A stretch of 64,000 bases of DNA, taken from positions 620,001 through 684,000 of the forward strand of contig JADWQD010000016.1 in the NCBI GenBank assembly GCA_016110215.1. The letters are read 5' to 3'. Below, piece by piece: positions 28,560 through 40,300 of this stretch. The DNA comes from Capronia americana (Eukaryota; Ascomycota; Eurotiomycetes; Chaetothyriales; Herpotrichiellaceae). Numbering within the stretch: the first letter of the stretch is position 1; every line of letters begins with the position of its first letter. The notes under the pieces are model-generated. The model was not told the DNA's origin, searched no databases, and worked only from the letters and a program-made list of their open reading frames with translations. A program made the translations under genes and the position numbers.

Positions 28560-31500
28560 GCTTTGCGGGGCGAGGAGAAGCGCAGAATGACTGACCTTGC
28601 CGATGCAACGAAGCCGACTTAGGTGGGTGACGTGCTCGTCTGATGAAATCTGGAGTCAGATATGGTCCTAGGACAAACAACCTCGCTTTCGGTGAATTTG
28701 ATCGAAGAAGCCAGTGGCACCAGCACGGGACCAATTTAGAGGTGAAATTGCCGCTCCTGTGAATTCGACCGTTTCCGATCTCCGGGTTCGAGCTCCAGGG
28801 CGCCGTCGAGGGTCATGTACCGGAAGTCAGGAGTCCGAAGTCGAAGAAGATATGCGTCACTGCCTGGGGAAACACGTCCAGTAATACCCTGAGACCTGAA
28901 ACGGTGACACGACGGCTCGGGTTGTTTCCGGCGCAAAACGCGAGATTGTTATCAGTTCGATACCAACATGGCCAGGTGATGAGGTACGCTTGACGAAGAC
29001 CCCCTCGAGGAGCGAAACTCAGTATACAAGAGCGGGCCGTTAGCACGGGGTCCGTCGCAAAGCGAGGCGAACCGACGAGGACGAAGTGGGACAAGAGGGC
29101 AGTGAAGATCAGAAGCAAGCACAAGGCGGTCGCGAGGTCGAGTGCTTTCTAGCGAGGAGGATGTATAACGAGAGTAGACAGTCTGGGGAAGGAATGGAGG
29201 ACAATCAGCAAGAGAAGAGCTGAGACGAGAGGCTCAGGGTTGCCAGGAAGTTGAGAGGTGCATGCAGTCAGTGGAATAGCGAACACCTCAACGACGCGGA
29301 ATATTTTGGCGGCGTCGAGTGGCCCTGTCGATAGGAGCGATAAGAACGGCTAGGCGTGGTGAAAGTCTGTATTGGGCAGACGCCAGGATGATCAATCGTG
29401 CCAATCCGGTACCGTGGAGGCTTGCAGATGGAGCCGAAGGCCAAGCTGGGGGCGCAGGATGGGCAGGGTGAGATACAATTCGCGATCGCGCGGCGACCGG
29501 GTGGTGGGGATGAAGCCGGGCACTGGGCATGCGATACACCACGCTAACGAGGCCGCATGGCATACGGAGCATTTCTTCGTGCTAACTGGTGGACGCCGAA
29601 GAGGGGTTTGCGTCTCGACATTGCTCTCCCGAAGTATGTAAGCCTCTAGCGGTTCATCAGGTCGAGGTACGGAGGAGATGTGGAGAGATGATCTGTGGAG
29701 CACGAACAGTTTCTCTTAGATCCTCACATTGACGAGCGAGACGATGTTGGGACTCCGCAACGGCTCTTGAAAGAAGACTGGGATGCGGCGTCGTTCGGAT
29801 CGAGCACGTCGTGGAGGTGAGGGCGTCTCTAGCACAACGCGCACTGCTGGCGCAAGCAAGGAGAGGCCCTGCATCGAAATGGTCGTGACAATTCCGTGCT
29901 AATCAGCCTTTATTGCAGGCTCACGTTGGCTTCGGTGGTTGGACGCGGGTGGGGATCCTAGGCTCGAGGGAATGTCAGTCCATCTGTCAAACTCGGGACC
30001 GTGCAGTCGGCGCTCTGCAGAGGATCAGGTATCCGCTCGACGTCCCTGGATGTACGTACCTCGAGTGTGTTTCCAGCGGCAGTCTGATACAACTCGGACG
30101 GTCCGCATGTGGCAAGACAATCTGCGCCGTGTGGGTGGGACCAGCCGCTTGTGTCCTTTTGCGATAGTAGAGCAGCCAACGAGTGAAGCCTCATGAGCCG
30201 AAAATGTGATAAACTGGGCTTCCCCGTTGGCTGCCGAGCGTAAAAGCCGCCAGAAAGTCGGTCTTGGACTCGAGTCACCGTCACGAAGCCCCAAGTATGA
30301 TGGACTTTTAAACAAGGTGTTGCGCTAGTCAGCGTGTGCCTGGGTCGAACGTCCGTTGGCTGGCTTCGCCTTGGGTGCACTGCATGGGCGTTTGCACAGG
30401 ATACGACTAGCTAACACGGTTCGCCCAGGTAGTTAGAGCCCTAACGCTTACTCTGGGATACCGGAGGCTTCACGTAGGCTTCGGGCAGGCCCCAGGTAGT
30501 GTGATAAGCACCAAATGTACGTCGACAGTAGCGTCTGTTGCGCCCTCTGCTCGGCCTCTCCCCCTCCAAACTAGGCCTCGCCCTGGTCACCTCAACCCCG
30601 GGTGGCCCACCGGGTTATTGCTAGATCCCTGTTTCCTGGCTATAGGGCGTTGGCTCTAGTCCTCTTCCAAACTCAAAGAACGCATCTCGGCCCAACTGGC
30701 GATAACAGTCGTGCTCTTGGTAGGCGGCCGGATCTTCCAATGCCTCGCACTTGGGGAAGCAGCTTGTTGACCGAGGGTCGCCAATTCCAAACCGCTTGTT
30801 TCTTCCCGTCGAGCACCAGGATGTACTATGTACTGTACACCAGACCGTGAAGCAGCAAAAAGTCGGCTTTCCGGCGCGGGCTCAACAAAACGTGCGTCCT
30901 CAAAGAACACAAGTGCCATGTGCTGATTCGATATCTCGCGACCGCCAGTTCAGCCTCTCTTCATATCCACGAGCGCTCGGAGTTGGCTCGCTTGCTTCTC
31001 CCATTCAATGCTGCTGAACATCCGATTGGACACGGTCGGGAAACAATCCACGGGCAAGCTGATGGGCTTTGCTCTGCACTGTACATGTTGTGCTACCACG
31101 CTAGACCTGTGTCCTCCTACAGATTTCTGCACACCAGAGGACGAGCAATAGTGACTCCTCCTCGATCATAGCTGAGCTCGATGTTCGTTTTCCCATAGCG
31201 CGAAGAGCGGCATGACGAAGGCTCGGCTCCAAAGTTACTTCGACGTCGACTGCAGCTCACAAGCGCGCTCCTGGAGGCGGTATCCCTTCTGCTGGGTCCG
31301 ACCTGCCAATCCCCGGCCGTGGGAGTACGAGTAGCGAGGGGCAAGCTGGGGAGCCCCTCTCCCCCCCGGCTGCATGCTCTAAAAGTCCGAGGATCTTCAC
31401 ACACGCATTGCAGCTGACTCTAGCTCGCGGCAGATGCTGCGAAGCCAACCCTCGATAGGATGTTCGGAACCTGCTCGTGCATTTCCGTAGTTCGACGTGG

Positions 31501-32352
31501 GCCGTTGCAAGGCTATTGGTATACGTATCGCCGTGGTTGCGAGAGCAGTGAGGCAGTGCCCGTCCTAGCTGTTTCCGCCTACTGAGTGCCGGAGACGGGC
31601 AAGATTTGGCTATTGGATTCCTTGTCCGGGAAGCAGCCGTCGCGACCATTGTGTGGCTCGTGTTACACTTCAAGGTCTCGAACCAGGGGATTATCTCGAA
31701 GAAAAGACGGGCAAATCCTGCCACTTGAAATGGGCAGGGATGGGGCAAACATTGCGTCTTTGCTCACAGCTCTAGGGCATCAAAACGAGAGCTCAACGTT
31801 GCGCGCTGCACCCTTCCACTCACTACTCCTCTTGATCCGGACCGTCATTCGTTCATGCTTCATCTGAATGGTCATGAGACTTAAACCGCCGAATTGGCTG
31901 TGCTGGGTACACTTTCCCGCATATTAATGATGTGCTAATCCAAGCTTGTCCTCGATCAAGTGTGGCCATCGCCAGGCATCCGTAGTCTTTGCGACGCCGC
32001 CAAATCTATGCCCGCCGATAGAAGATGCAACTACAATTTGTGTCACCTGGTCTCGACCGTTTTTCAAACGCGTGGCAGCCGAGGGGATGCTTTCAAATAT
32101 GCTGTGCAACCCACCCCCCTGCAATTCTCCAGACGGCTCATCCCTCGCTGTGTGACCTCAAGCTTCCACCGGGTGGCACAGAAACGTCTCGAACAATGCT
32201 ATGAAACATCCTCCTTCGAAACAATTCGCTGGGCCTTTTGAGCAGCGGAAAATGGTTCCAGAGGAATATCACCTTGGCCACAGTCGTGTCTTTTGACCAC
32301 GGCCTATCCAAACCAGCGGCAACTGGACATGATATCGGTGACGAGGATCGCT
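28560..32352. other. 3.8 kb gene-poor region, includes WHI3 leader
   Basis: Only short frames on both strands, none with recognisable domains. No transposon ends, tRNA or low-complexity expansion stand out. The left part is probably a long WHI3 5' leader and promoter, as is common for polarity regulators. The right end holds the 3' region of the UBA/UIM gene. Confidence 0.5.
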
Positions 32353-34997
32353 TCACCGCGAATCTTCGATATGAAAGAAGTCCCCGCTGTTGTCCTTTTC
32401 ACCTGTTCCCTTGTCCGTCTCAGTGCCATAGCGCTGGAGTAATTGTTCAGCGTACAATCCGATTTTATTCTCCTGTTTCTCCGTCATCTCATGTCTGCCG
32501 ACACTTTCTTCGTATGAAGGTGGTTGCTCGAGAACGTCGCTCGTGTCACCCTTGTTTGCCCTTTTGAGTGAAGGCTGCTCCTCCTCGTCCTGGTCGGGGC
32601 TCGAGGTCGACATGGGCGTAAGCTCACGCACTGAGCTGCTGGACCTAGTTGGATCGATCAACGGAACATCTTCGAACTCAGCCTCGGCTTCGCGATCAGC
32701 AGACGCTTCAGGCAATGGACCCTCTTCTTGCTGCAAGTCCTCGGCAAACGCCTGATTGTCGCGGTCGACAAAGTGCCGCAGCGCCAGGCTCAATTCGCTG
32801 CCCTGAAATCGCACTGCGTTCTCATTGGCGTAAACAAGCAGGACAGAGTTGTATTCCGTCTTGACGGCGTCCAGGACATCTGTTTCAAAGACGCGGTCGA
32901 CCGACCACGGTGTCAAGCTGTCCACATCTGACTTGCCCACAGCTTCAGCTTGAGCCTGGGTGACAGGGCCCACTAAGGGAGGATGTGGCGCTGAATGTTG
33001 AGCCTCTCCCTGCTGCCAAGAGGCCCTCCACCACTCGTAACCCATTCCTTCCTCGCCCAGCTGGTCTTCTTCTAGAAGGTCAAGGTTCTTGTTCAGCCGG
33101 CGGAAGTAGGTGACTCCAGGCTTGGTCGCAACGCCTTGGAGCGTGTACTTGCGATGCGGGACGTCGGGTCGTTCTGGCGTGGGGACTGTCAGTTGCATGG
33201 TAATTTGTCGACTCCTTGCACGAAGTTCATCTTTCTTCTGCTCAAGAAGCGCCAACCTCTCACGTATCTTTTGAAGCACATTTTGCAGCTCGGAGTTGAG
33301 CTCATCCACGTCAGACTGTGTGACTGTGTTCTCCGACTCGGATGGCCGGCTATCAAGAAAGCCGTTGGAACCAGGGCTTCTGCTCGCTGCCACGGTGGAG
33401 GCTTTGACTGCAGCATTGAGGATTTCGCTAATGTCAAGCGTTCTGTTGTTCGAGTTGACAAGTTGGCAGCGACGTTGCATCTGAGTCAGTTGCTCGATTT
33501 GTCGCCGGATTGCCTGCACTTGTCTGCGTATTTGCTGCATTTCCTCCCTGCAATCGTACATGTAACGATCAGCGTACCAGACTGGATCCAGGCTAATGTC
33601 AACAGTCCTGGAGACGGTGTTTGGCTCCTGCAGTCGAACAGTAAATATTTCGGCGCAATGACTGATCCACACGTCATCAATATTGCCAATCTCATCATTC
33701 CAGATGGTGTTATCAAGCAGATCAGTGAGCGTCTCGTTCGGGTGGTGATTGATAAAAGGGTCGACGCAGTACAGGGTTTTCTCAACAGCCGTGTCGTCGT
33801 TTGGCCCGTTTGCCTTCATGGCTATGGAGCTGAAGACCTGGGTGAGTTGCTCTTGAGGAGCCTGTTTCAGGGCCGCAGAAGCCCAAGCCTCCAGGAATTT
33901 GTGGAACAGTGCATCGCCATTTCCATTGCGGACAGCCTGTAGGTCGGCCAAGGCATCGACACTACCGTAGGCGCGAGTTGTTCTGTCAAGGAAAGCCATC
34001 AGGCATTGGACTTCGGTCAGTAGATTGCGCTCGTTCTGGTCTATCTGGAGAGTGTTGTCGGTGGACAATGCTTTCGTATTCTCGTCCGTGGCTCCAGACC
34101 ACCAACTGTTGTCATGGGCATAGGCGTGAACCCTCAAAGCAGGCATCAGCAGAGCCTCCCGGGCAAGGGGTATGTTGTGGTAGATTGTGAGTAGCGAGCC
34201 CAAATAGCCAGTCTCCTTCGAGCCACGTAAGAACGCTGGTGCACCGCCAATCCTTCGCCGCTTGGATGGTGGTGGATGTTCGATGATCTCGCGTGAGGTC
34301 GAATACGTAGTGAGGGCCCAGCTGTTGGGTTCGTAGTTGTAGTCTCGCTTTGCAGGGCCGAACGTAGCACCAGTTTGTGTGACTCCATTCTCTTGTCCTG
34401 GCAGGGTCTGCCGGAGTGATTCGGCCATGGCTCGCTGGATATCTGGGTCATTCATCTCCTCTTGTTCCTTCAAGGTCTTCACATTGCTCGCTGACGCTGC
34501 GGCGTGCTCGCCGGTCAAGTCCAGCCTCGAATTGTCGGCTCGAGACGGTGGTCGTGACAGCCCTGCCATCCCTCCCATGGTCGCATCATCTTGAACTGTT
34601 CCAAAAGATTCCGTTAGTAAATCATCTTTGGGAAAGCTGGACGGCCTGGGTCAAGAATATGTCGTCCGTCTTACATGGGAAATTGTCTTGATCTTGCCAG
34701 TCATTGGAGGGAGCCTGCGTACGCACCCTTAGACAACCAGTCTTCAACACCTGACGCAGCTGGCAGCTGGCTTACCGGCTCCGGGATGATAGATCTCTCT
34801 GGATTCTCCAGCCAAGCATTAATTGCATTGTTGGCATCGTTGTTGTTTTTCTATGGCCACGCGCACTCAGTAATTGCTTCATGCACAGCCTGGCCGCCAA
34901 TGTTCCGCCTCACCTTCAGCAACACCTTCGCACTTCCCTCATCTAACCCTGTGATCGCACACACTTGCGATATCAGGTCGTCGGTAGGCTGCGCCAT
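32353..34997 (-). CDS. UBA-UIM protein with a degenerate ubiquitin-specific-protease-like core (USP25/28-like)
   Basis: Four minus-strand exons, 34997-34914, 34850-34776, 34714-34675 and 34595-32353, join in frame to 813 residues. All junctions are GT-AG, and the last intron has a TACTAAC branch site. Exons 1-2 encode a UBA-like domain (LISQVCAITGLDEGSAKVLL, then NNNDANNAINAWLENPE). A UIM follows (EEMNDPDIQRAMAESLRQ, about 112-129). From about residue 185 the protein resembles a USP fold: LRGSKETGYLGSLLTIYHNI aligns with the Cys-box consensus N-T-C-Y-L-N-S-L, placing G196 at the nucleophile. The C-terminal part, with YTLQGVATKPGVTYF and SVLLVYANENAV, resembles the His-box subdomain but lacks a clear H-G-H/G-H-Y. 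A helical insert with QIRRQVQAIRRQIEQLTQMQ lies between. UBA plus UIM recall USP25/28. The role is probably ubiquitin binding or scaffolding, not proteolysis. Confidence 0.82.
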
Positions 34998-36596
34998 GTT
35001 GTCATCCCACTAAGATATATGGCGCATTCTGCTATCGAGCTCAAGGCAAGGATGGCGCGGGAGCTGGAAGCGGGTGGAGTTGGGGGGACTAGGCGTTCAA
35101 TTAAAGGGCTGCTGTAACGGGAGCTGTGTCGGACTTGTCTGTATCGATGTAGATGCACAGATGAAATGGGTTGACTTGTGTGAAGAAGGGAAGCTTGCTT
35201 ACAGGCCGCAGTGACAATCAGTGGCTGCCTTCCTGACTGGCCATGGCAAACATTTCCCCGCAAAAGGGACGGACCTCAATCGACATTCAGCCTTGCAGCT
35301 AATCGTCACAGCCTCGTCGGAACAAACAAGCAATTGATCCGGGCGTTCACAACCAGCACGACTCGTATGTACACTTCAATCACGCCTAGGAAACCTGCGT
35401 GACTGCATGATCGCGGACTGGTCTAGGTGACAGCCTGGTACCGCACACTCCGCATCCGTTTTAAGCCTGAGAGGCGCATATATCCACGAGAAAGCCATCG
35501 AAATGGCGAGTCGAACCTCAAACATCTCGAGGATGTTCTTCAAAGAGACATAGCGGCCCAGTCATCGCAGCTGGACCACCAAATACCGTCCCAGGTCTCG
35601 GCCATTGCTACAGCATACATGGCTGTATGTATGGACACGTCCTTCCAGCGTGCCGCCATTCGCGACGGGAAGCTCCAAGAGGCTGCTTGCTTGCGAACGA
35701 CAAGAGATCTTCGCATTCATCTTTACCCTCCTCTTCTCTCCCACATGTGATACCAGAACTTCATCGACCCGCGCGAATAGTAGTGCCGTCTAATGGGTGC
35801 TGGCTGGACACAGGTATGTATGTGGGCGGGTGCGTTCCTTCCGTATGTACCTAGGTATGTTTCGCAAGCCATCCCCCAATGCAATACGCATTGTTACCTG
35901 AGTAGTAATACCTAGTTCTGAACCCCAGGCAAATTAGTATGCTGGTCATATCTCTCTCTGCCGAGCTCACGAGGCACGAATGCCCGGCACCGAATCCCGG
36001 ATTCGCGGCTCCGGGCTTCGGGCTTGGGACTTGTGGGATACGGCTTGTACATAGCCCGTCCCTGTTCGAGTCGAGTCGAATCAAATGGACTATCGATCGG
36101 CTGGTGCAGAAGGAGCTGGGGGAGTGGAACGGTTCTTAAGTTCCCGCGGCATCATGCATCGCGGCATCGTGGTCTCAGTCAGCCCTCGACGCCGAACTCA
36201 TTCTTTTCTCGTGCCTTCATGGTAGAATATCAGCGCGAGAATCAGACGGCAGACGAAGTTCGAGCTAGTGTCTTTCACGTTTCTTCGCATTGATTATAGT
36301 ATGTCAAGAGCTGTATGAGCAGCAGCTGCAGAACTGGGCTGGACTAGGTAGGAAAAAGGAGGTCAGTCCACCAAGAGATCATCCCACCCAACCAGCCCAA
36401 CCCCCAGAGGCTACAGAAGCAGTGATCGCGCAAACAAAGCACAAACACATCCATCTAGGTACTGTACTGTACTGAACTGTACGTGAAACATGTCACATGC
36501 TGCAGCATTTAGCTTTCCCATCCCAATTCACCCCATCCCCGTGTCTTCAATACGTGATCATCAAATACAAGATGCAAAAACTAGGGTATGGCCGGC
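34998..36596. other. intergenic, no gene recognised; short repeats
   Basis: This region lies between the UBA/UIM gene start (promoter at the left end) and the PKA gene end. It contains a TACCTAGGTA palindrome near 35846 and a GTACT tandem run at 36459-36485. No coding region was recognised. Confidence 0.5.
36459..36485. repeat. short GTACT/GTACTGAACT tandem repeat
   Basis: GTACT units repeat here (GTACTGTACTGTACTGAACT followed by GTACGTG), about 110 bp past the PKA stop codon on its 3' side. It is palindrome-prone and could form a small hairpin, perhaps in the 3' untranslated region. No function is assigned. Confidence 0.6.
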
Positions 36597-38036
36597 TTAA
36601 AAGTCCTTGAAGGACTCCTCCCACTCGGCTCGTAACTCATCCGTATACCGTCCGCGGCCGCCTTCGCTCTCCTCCCCCTCCACCGGGTCTGGATACTCGT
36701 CGAAATTGCCAGCGTCGCCCGCCCACTCCACCCGGGGGATGATGGGGCCCCGCCGCTTGCGGTAGTAAATCTCATCCCAGTCGACGCCGTCGAAGAAATA
36801 ATGGGACATGACTCGCTTGCTGCCCCCCGCAATGTGGCCCAGCCGCTGCGTCGGATCGGTCTTGCACAGCGCGAGGATGAAATCCCTCGCCGCACGGGGC
36901 ACATGGAGACTATGGCGTTGGCCGTGCTGAGACGGATGGGCGGTCGGAAAGCGGATGTGGCCCGCCACAATCTGCTCGTAGATGCGCATGGGGTTTTGGT
37001 CCCAGAACGGGGGTTGGCCGATGAGCATTTCGTACACCAGGATTCCCAGGGCCCACCAGTCGACGGCGGTGCCGTGGCCGGTGTTGCGGATCACCTCCGG
37101 AGCGAGGTACTCGGGTGTACCGCAGAGGGTGTAGGTGACGCCGGCGCCGTTGGCTTGCGGTTCGGGGTGTTCGGTACCCAGTTTCTGGAGAGTGGTGCTC
37201 TGGCCGTTTCCATTCTCAGAGGACGATTCCGGCGCGGGGGGGAGGTATTTGGCGAAGCCGAAATCGACCAGTTTCAAGTGCCCGTCAACGTCGAGCAGGA
37301 TGTTTTCCGGTTTCAGATCGCGGTACGCCACGAACTGAACCTCGTGGAGGTAGGCCAATATCAGGGTGATTTCGGCGGCGTAGAACTGGACGGTCGAGAA
37401 AGGGAAGCGGCGGGCGCGCCTGAGGTACGAAAAGATCTCTCCGCCAGGTGTGTAGTCCAGCAACATATACAGCGAGGTATCGTCGGAGAAGGAAGTGACT
37501 AGGGTCGTAATGAAGGGGTGGCCGGCCACGGCAGCAAGGACATCTCTTTCGTTCCGGACATGCTCGACTTGTTTAAGTTTGATCACGTCAACCTTTTTAA
37601 GGACCTTGAGCGCGAACACTTTGTTCCTGTCCTCGGGATGAGGATTGGCAAAGCGACATAGCCAGACTCGTGCGAAGGTGCCTGCCCGAAACGTGTCAGT
37701 GCCAGCCAAAAAGAAGCGAACAGGGTTCTAGGGCGTACCAGTCCCAAGAGTCCTCATCAGCTCGAAATCGGAGAGCTTCAGTGTCGTCGACGACTTGCCC
37801 AGGCCCTTCTCTTCCGGCGGTCGGGAGACCTCCTCAGGAGGCATGACCTCCTTGGATTGTGCTGGATCGGCATGTTTCTGGATCTGGTCTTTTTCGTGCT
37901 GTCGGCTGGGATGGGGATGGGACGCGCTTCTTGTGTTGTGGGGGTTGCTGGTGCGCAGGAACTGCCTATGACCTTGAGCGGAGGCCGCGCGCGGCGGCTG
38001 CTGTTGCTGCGGCGTCTGAAGCGTCGCTGTGCTCAT
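36597..38036 (-). CDS. pkaC2: cAMP-dependent protein kinase catalytic subunit, C2 type (AGC kinase)
   Basis: Two minus-strand exons, 38036-37739 and 37681-36597, join across a 57 bp intron inside the glycine loop to 460 residues. The head of about 85 residues is Gln/His/Pro-rich. Kinase landmarks: glycine loop LGTGTFARV (97-105), ATP lysine K125 in VFALKVLKK, catalytic YRDLKPEN (D221), DFGFAK (D239), activation segment TYTLCGTPEYLAPE, and a C-terminal AGC tail ending FKDF. The motifs HVRNERDVLAAVAGHPFITT and FWDQNPMRIYEQIVAGHIRF follow the second PKA catalytic isoform of filamentous fungi rather than PkaC1. A 30-residue Pro/Ser/Asn-rich insert sits between DFGFAK and the activation loop. PKA transmits cAMP signals for growth, germination and stress; the C2 isoform usually plays a minor or modifying role. 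Confidence 0.92.
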
Positions 38037-39146
38037 CGGAACAGCCAGTGTGCATGTTTTGGGAGAAGGATATTATCGGTCGTTGACCCCGGAGATCATG
38101 ATGAGTTGGAGGTGGAGGTGGTGGTGGTGGTGGTGGCAGTGGCGGTGATCGAATGCATGCAGTTTGCGACCAAAGGAGGGGCTGCAAGGCAACGGGATTT
38201 TAGCGGTGAGGCAGTGGTGTTGGATAGCTGCAGAGGAGACGGGGATCGCTGCAGGGACGGTGCAATTGGAGAGCGTGGGAAACTGCGCAAGAAAAGCGAC
38301 GGGCCTGAATGAGCAAACAAAGTGAAGAAGACGATCAGATGGAAGATCGCACAATGATGCAGTTGTTAGGAGACGGTGACTGAGCAGCCCAGCCAGCCCA
38401 CCCACCAACCCGCCAGCCCCAGGAGTTTGCTCCTGACAGCGCGTGCAGTAAGTTTCCTAGTGCCTAGCACAGATGCGTCAAAGCGGCCTCGTAGCGAGAC
38501 ACCAGCCCGCCGTGCATAACGTCACTGCTGCGGGTGGAGGCGGACGATCGCGAGTGGATGAGCATGAAGACCACCGCAAAGACCAAGTCTGAACCGATCG
38601 AGACAAAACAGGCGAGCTGGCACCGACTTGCTGTCGCGGACAAGGGCGTAGGTTCAAGGGCCAAAGAGGTTGGCAAATGCTCCTTTGAGCGACACTTGCC
38701 TATTGCTGCCACGCTTGGAAGCTCTGATCGCCGACTGATCCTACCAGGAGCTCAAATGTCGCAGGACTCCAGCTGTCAGACTCGTGCATAAAGTTAAGAG
38801 AGAAGCGAGTTCGTGGCACGTTGTGCGGCCTAGCTGCCGCCAGTGCCCCAGGAGAAGCTGTATTGGGCAGCCGTTACGAGGAGGCAACATCCAGGTTTGA
38901 GAAGCTGTTACTTGCTCACATTAAGAAAAGTACTATTCGTCCGCATAACTATGTGCGGGCCCCTGTGCCAACAAATCCTCCCGGTCCCTACCTAGGTAAT
39001 CTAGTTCTCTATGTCCGTGACCGTCCAGGTCGTTCAATGGCTGATATCGCCAGCCGTCGCCCGTTCACACAGGGAAAACGCCACGCCGAAAGGAGTCAGC
39101 CGTCAGATTATATGTTCATGGAGCCGTTCGTCGGGTCCGCTCGCTA
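38037..39146. other. PKA upstream region; GGT microsatellite; OCH1 3' end
   Basis: A GGT/GGA-rich trinucleotide run (38107-38146) lies about 70 bp upstream of the PKA start codon and would be CCACC-rich in its 5' leader. The rest shows no recognisable gene. A TACCTAGGTA palindrome lies near 38990. Confidence 0.5.
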
Positions 39147-40300
39147 TCAGTCATCTTTCATGCGTTCACTCTCTGGCTTCCAAGATCCTGTAGTTTCGTT
39201 AATTGACGCGTGAACAAGCATTGCACGGTGTCCAAGAGATGCATACCATCGAATTCGTGTTTCACAAAAGCCATTGCATCCTCGGTTCCTTCAGCTCCCA
39301 TTTGACCAACACCCGGGCTGAAACTGGTGATGGGGAGCACAACGACATCCCCGATCTTCTTGTGCTCCCTGATCTCAAAAAAGTCCGAGTACGACACGTT
39401 CGTCTGCCGAGCGCTGAAGTCAAAGTACTCCCGGTTGTTGAAGTATGAGAAGAGCGCATCGGTCCACACCCCGGGTCCAGTGTACTCCATAATGCTCTTT
39501 GTCGGTTTTTTGCCTTTGCGCAGGCTTCCCGCCTTCTGCATTCGGAGCGTGTCTTCGGTAATGGTGGCCACAATGTCTCTCAAGACTGGATGCCCCGGCT
39601 TCGACTGAATGGTCCATTGGCAGAACTGTATTCTCCTAGCATACCAGTCGTTCCAATCTTCTCTGTCAGGATCAGCCTCGATCCCAACCACCAAGCCGAC
39701 TGTAGACGTGTCAAGATTTGGAGGCAGCCAGTCGATGGCAGGCTTGAGTGCCTGAGTGTCGATGTCACTGTAGATTCCACCCCGGGCAAGCAAGATGAGA
39801 TAGCGGAAGAAGTCGGCCTTGATGACAGGAAGAGGCATCGCTTCGTATGCTTCAACGACTTCCGGTACCGAGGCGTAAAGGTAACTGATGAGGTGCAGTG
39901 CGGCGTCGTCTGTGATCACTTCGTGGACGAACCCAGGATGGTGGGTGGACCATGATGCCTCGAACGGTCTTAACCTCTCTTCAAATTTTCCCGAGTCAGG
40001 TCCATACTTCCATGTCTGCCATATGTACGCGGGAAACTTCGGTTCGACGTCGTAGGGGAAATGGTATCGTAGTTTTTCGTAGAGACTCTTGCTCGCCACA
40101 TCCTGGATTGGCTGTTGTGCTTCGTGGGCTGGCTTTGGAGCCTTCGGGGGAGGGTATGATCTAGAGGGTTGTCCATCTTCAGCGGCAAGTGCTACCTCGG
40201 GCGTGCTAGGCGAAACACTGGATTGCCGGAGGAAGAGGAATAGTATTGTAACGACCACAGCGACGAGGGCTGGTCGCTTCCATGAGTTGGACAAGGCCAT
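39147..40300 (-). CDS. OCH1: Och1-type alpha-1,6-mannosyltransferase (Golgi)
   Basis: Two minus-strand exons, 40300-39247 and 39187-39147, join across a 59 bp intron to 364 residues. The second exon is only 41 nt; splicing changes the C-terminus to FVKHEFDGSWKPESERMKDD, where FDGSWK matches the family ending, whereas reading through gives unrelated sequence. A signal anchor (about 10-25, PALVAVVVTILFLFL) makes it a type II Golgi membrane protein. The family motifs IWQTWKYGP (93-101) and KADFFRYLILLARGGIYSDID are present, with the metal-binding DID at 179-181. Och1 starts the outer chain of N-linked mannans by adding an alpha-1,6-mannose to the core glycan. The ATG at 40300 is chosen because the frame upstream starts only at a GTG. 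Loss of such enzymes weakens the fungal wall. Confidence 0.93.

Noticed and set aside
28780..28800. GGGTTCGAGCTCC resembling a tRNA B box
   Set aside because: No matching A box, acceptor stem or cloverleaf could be formed around it.
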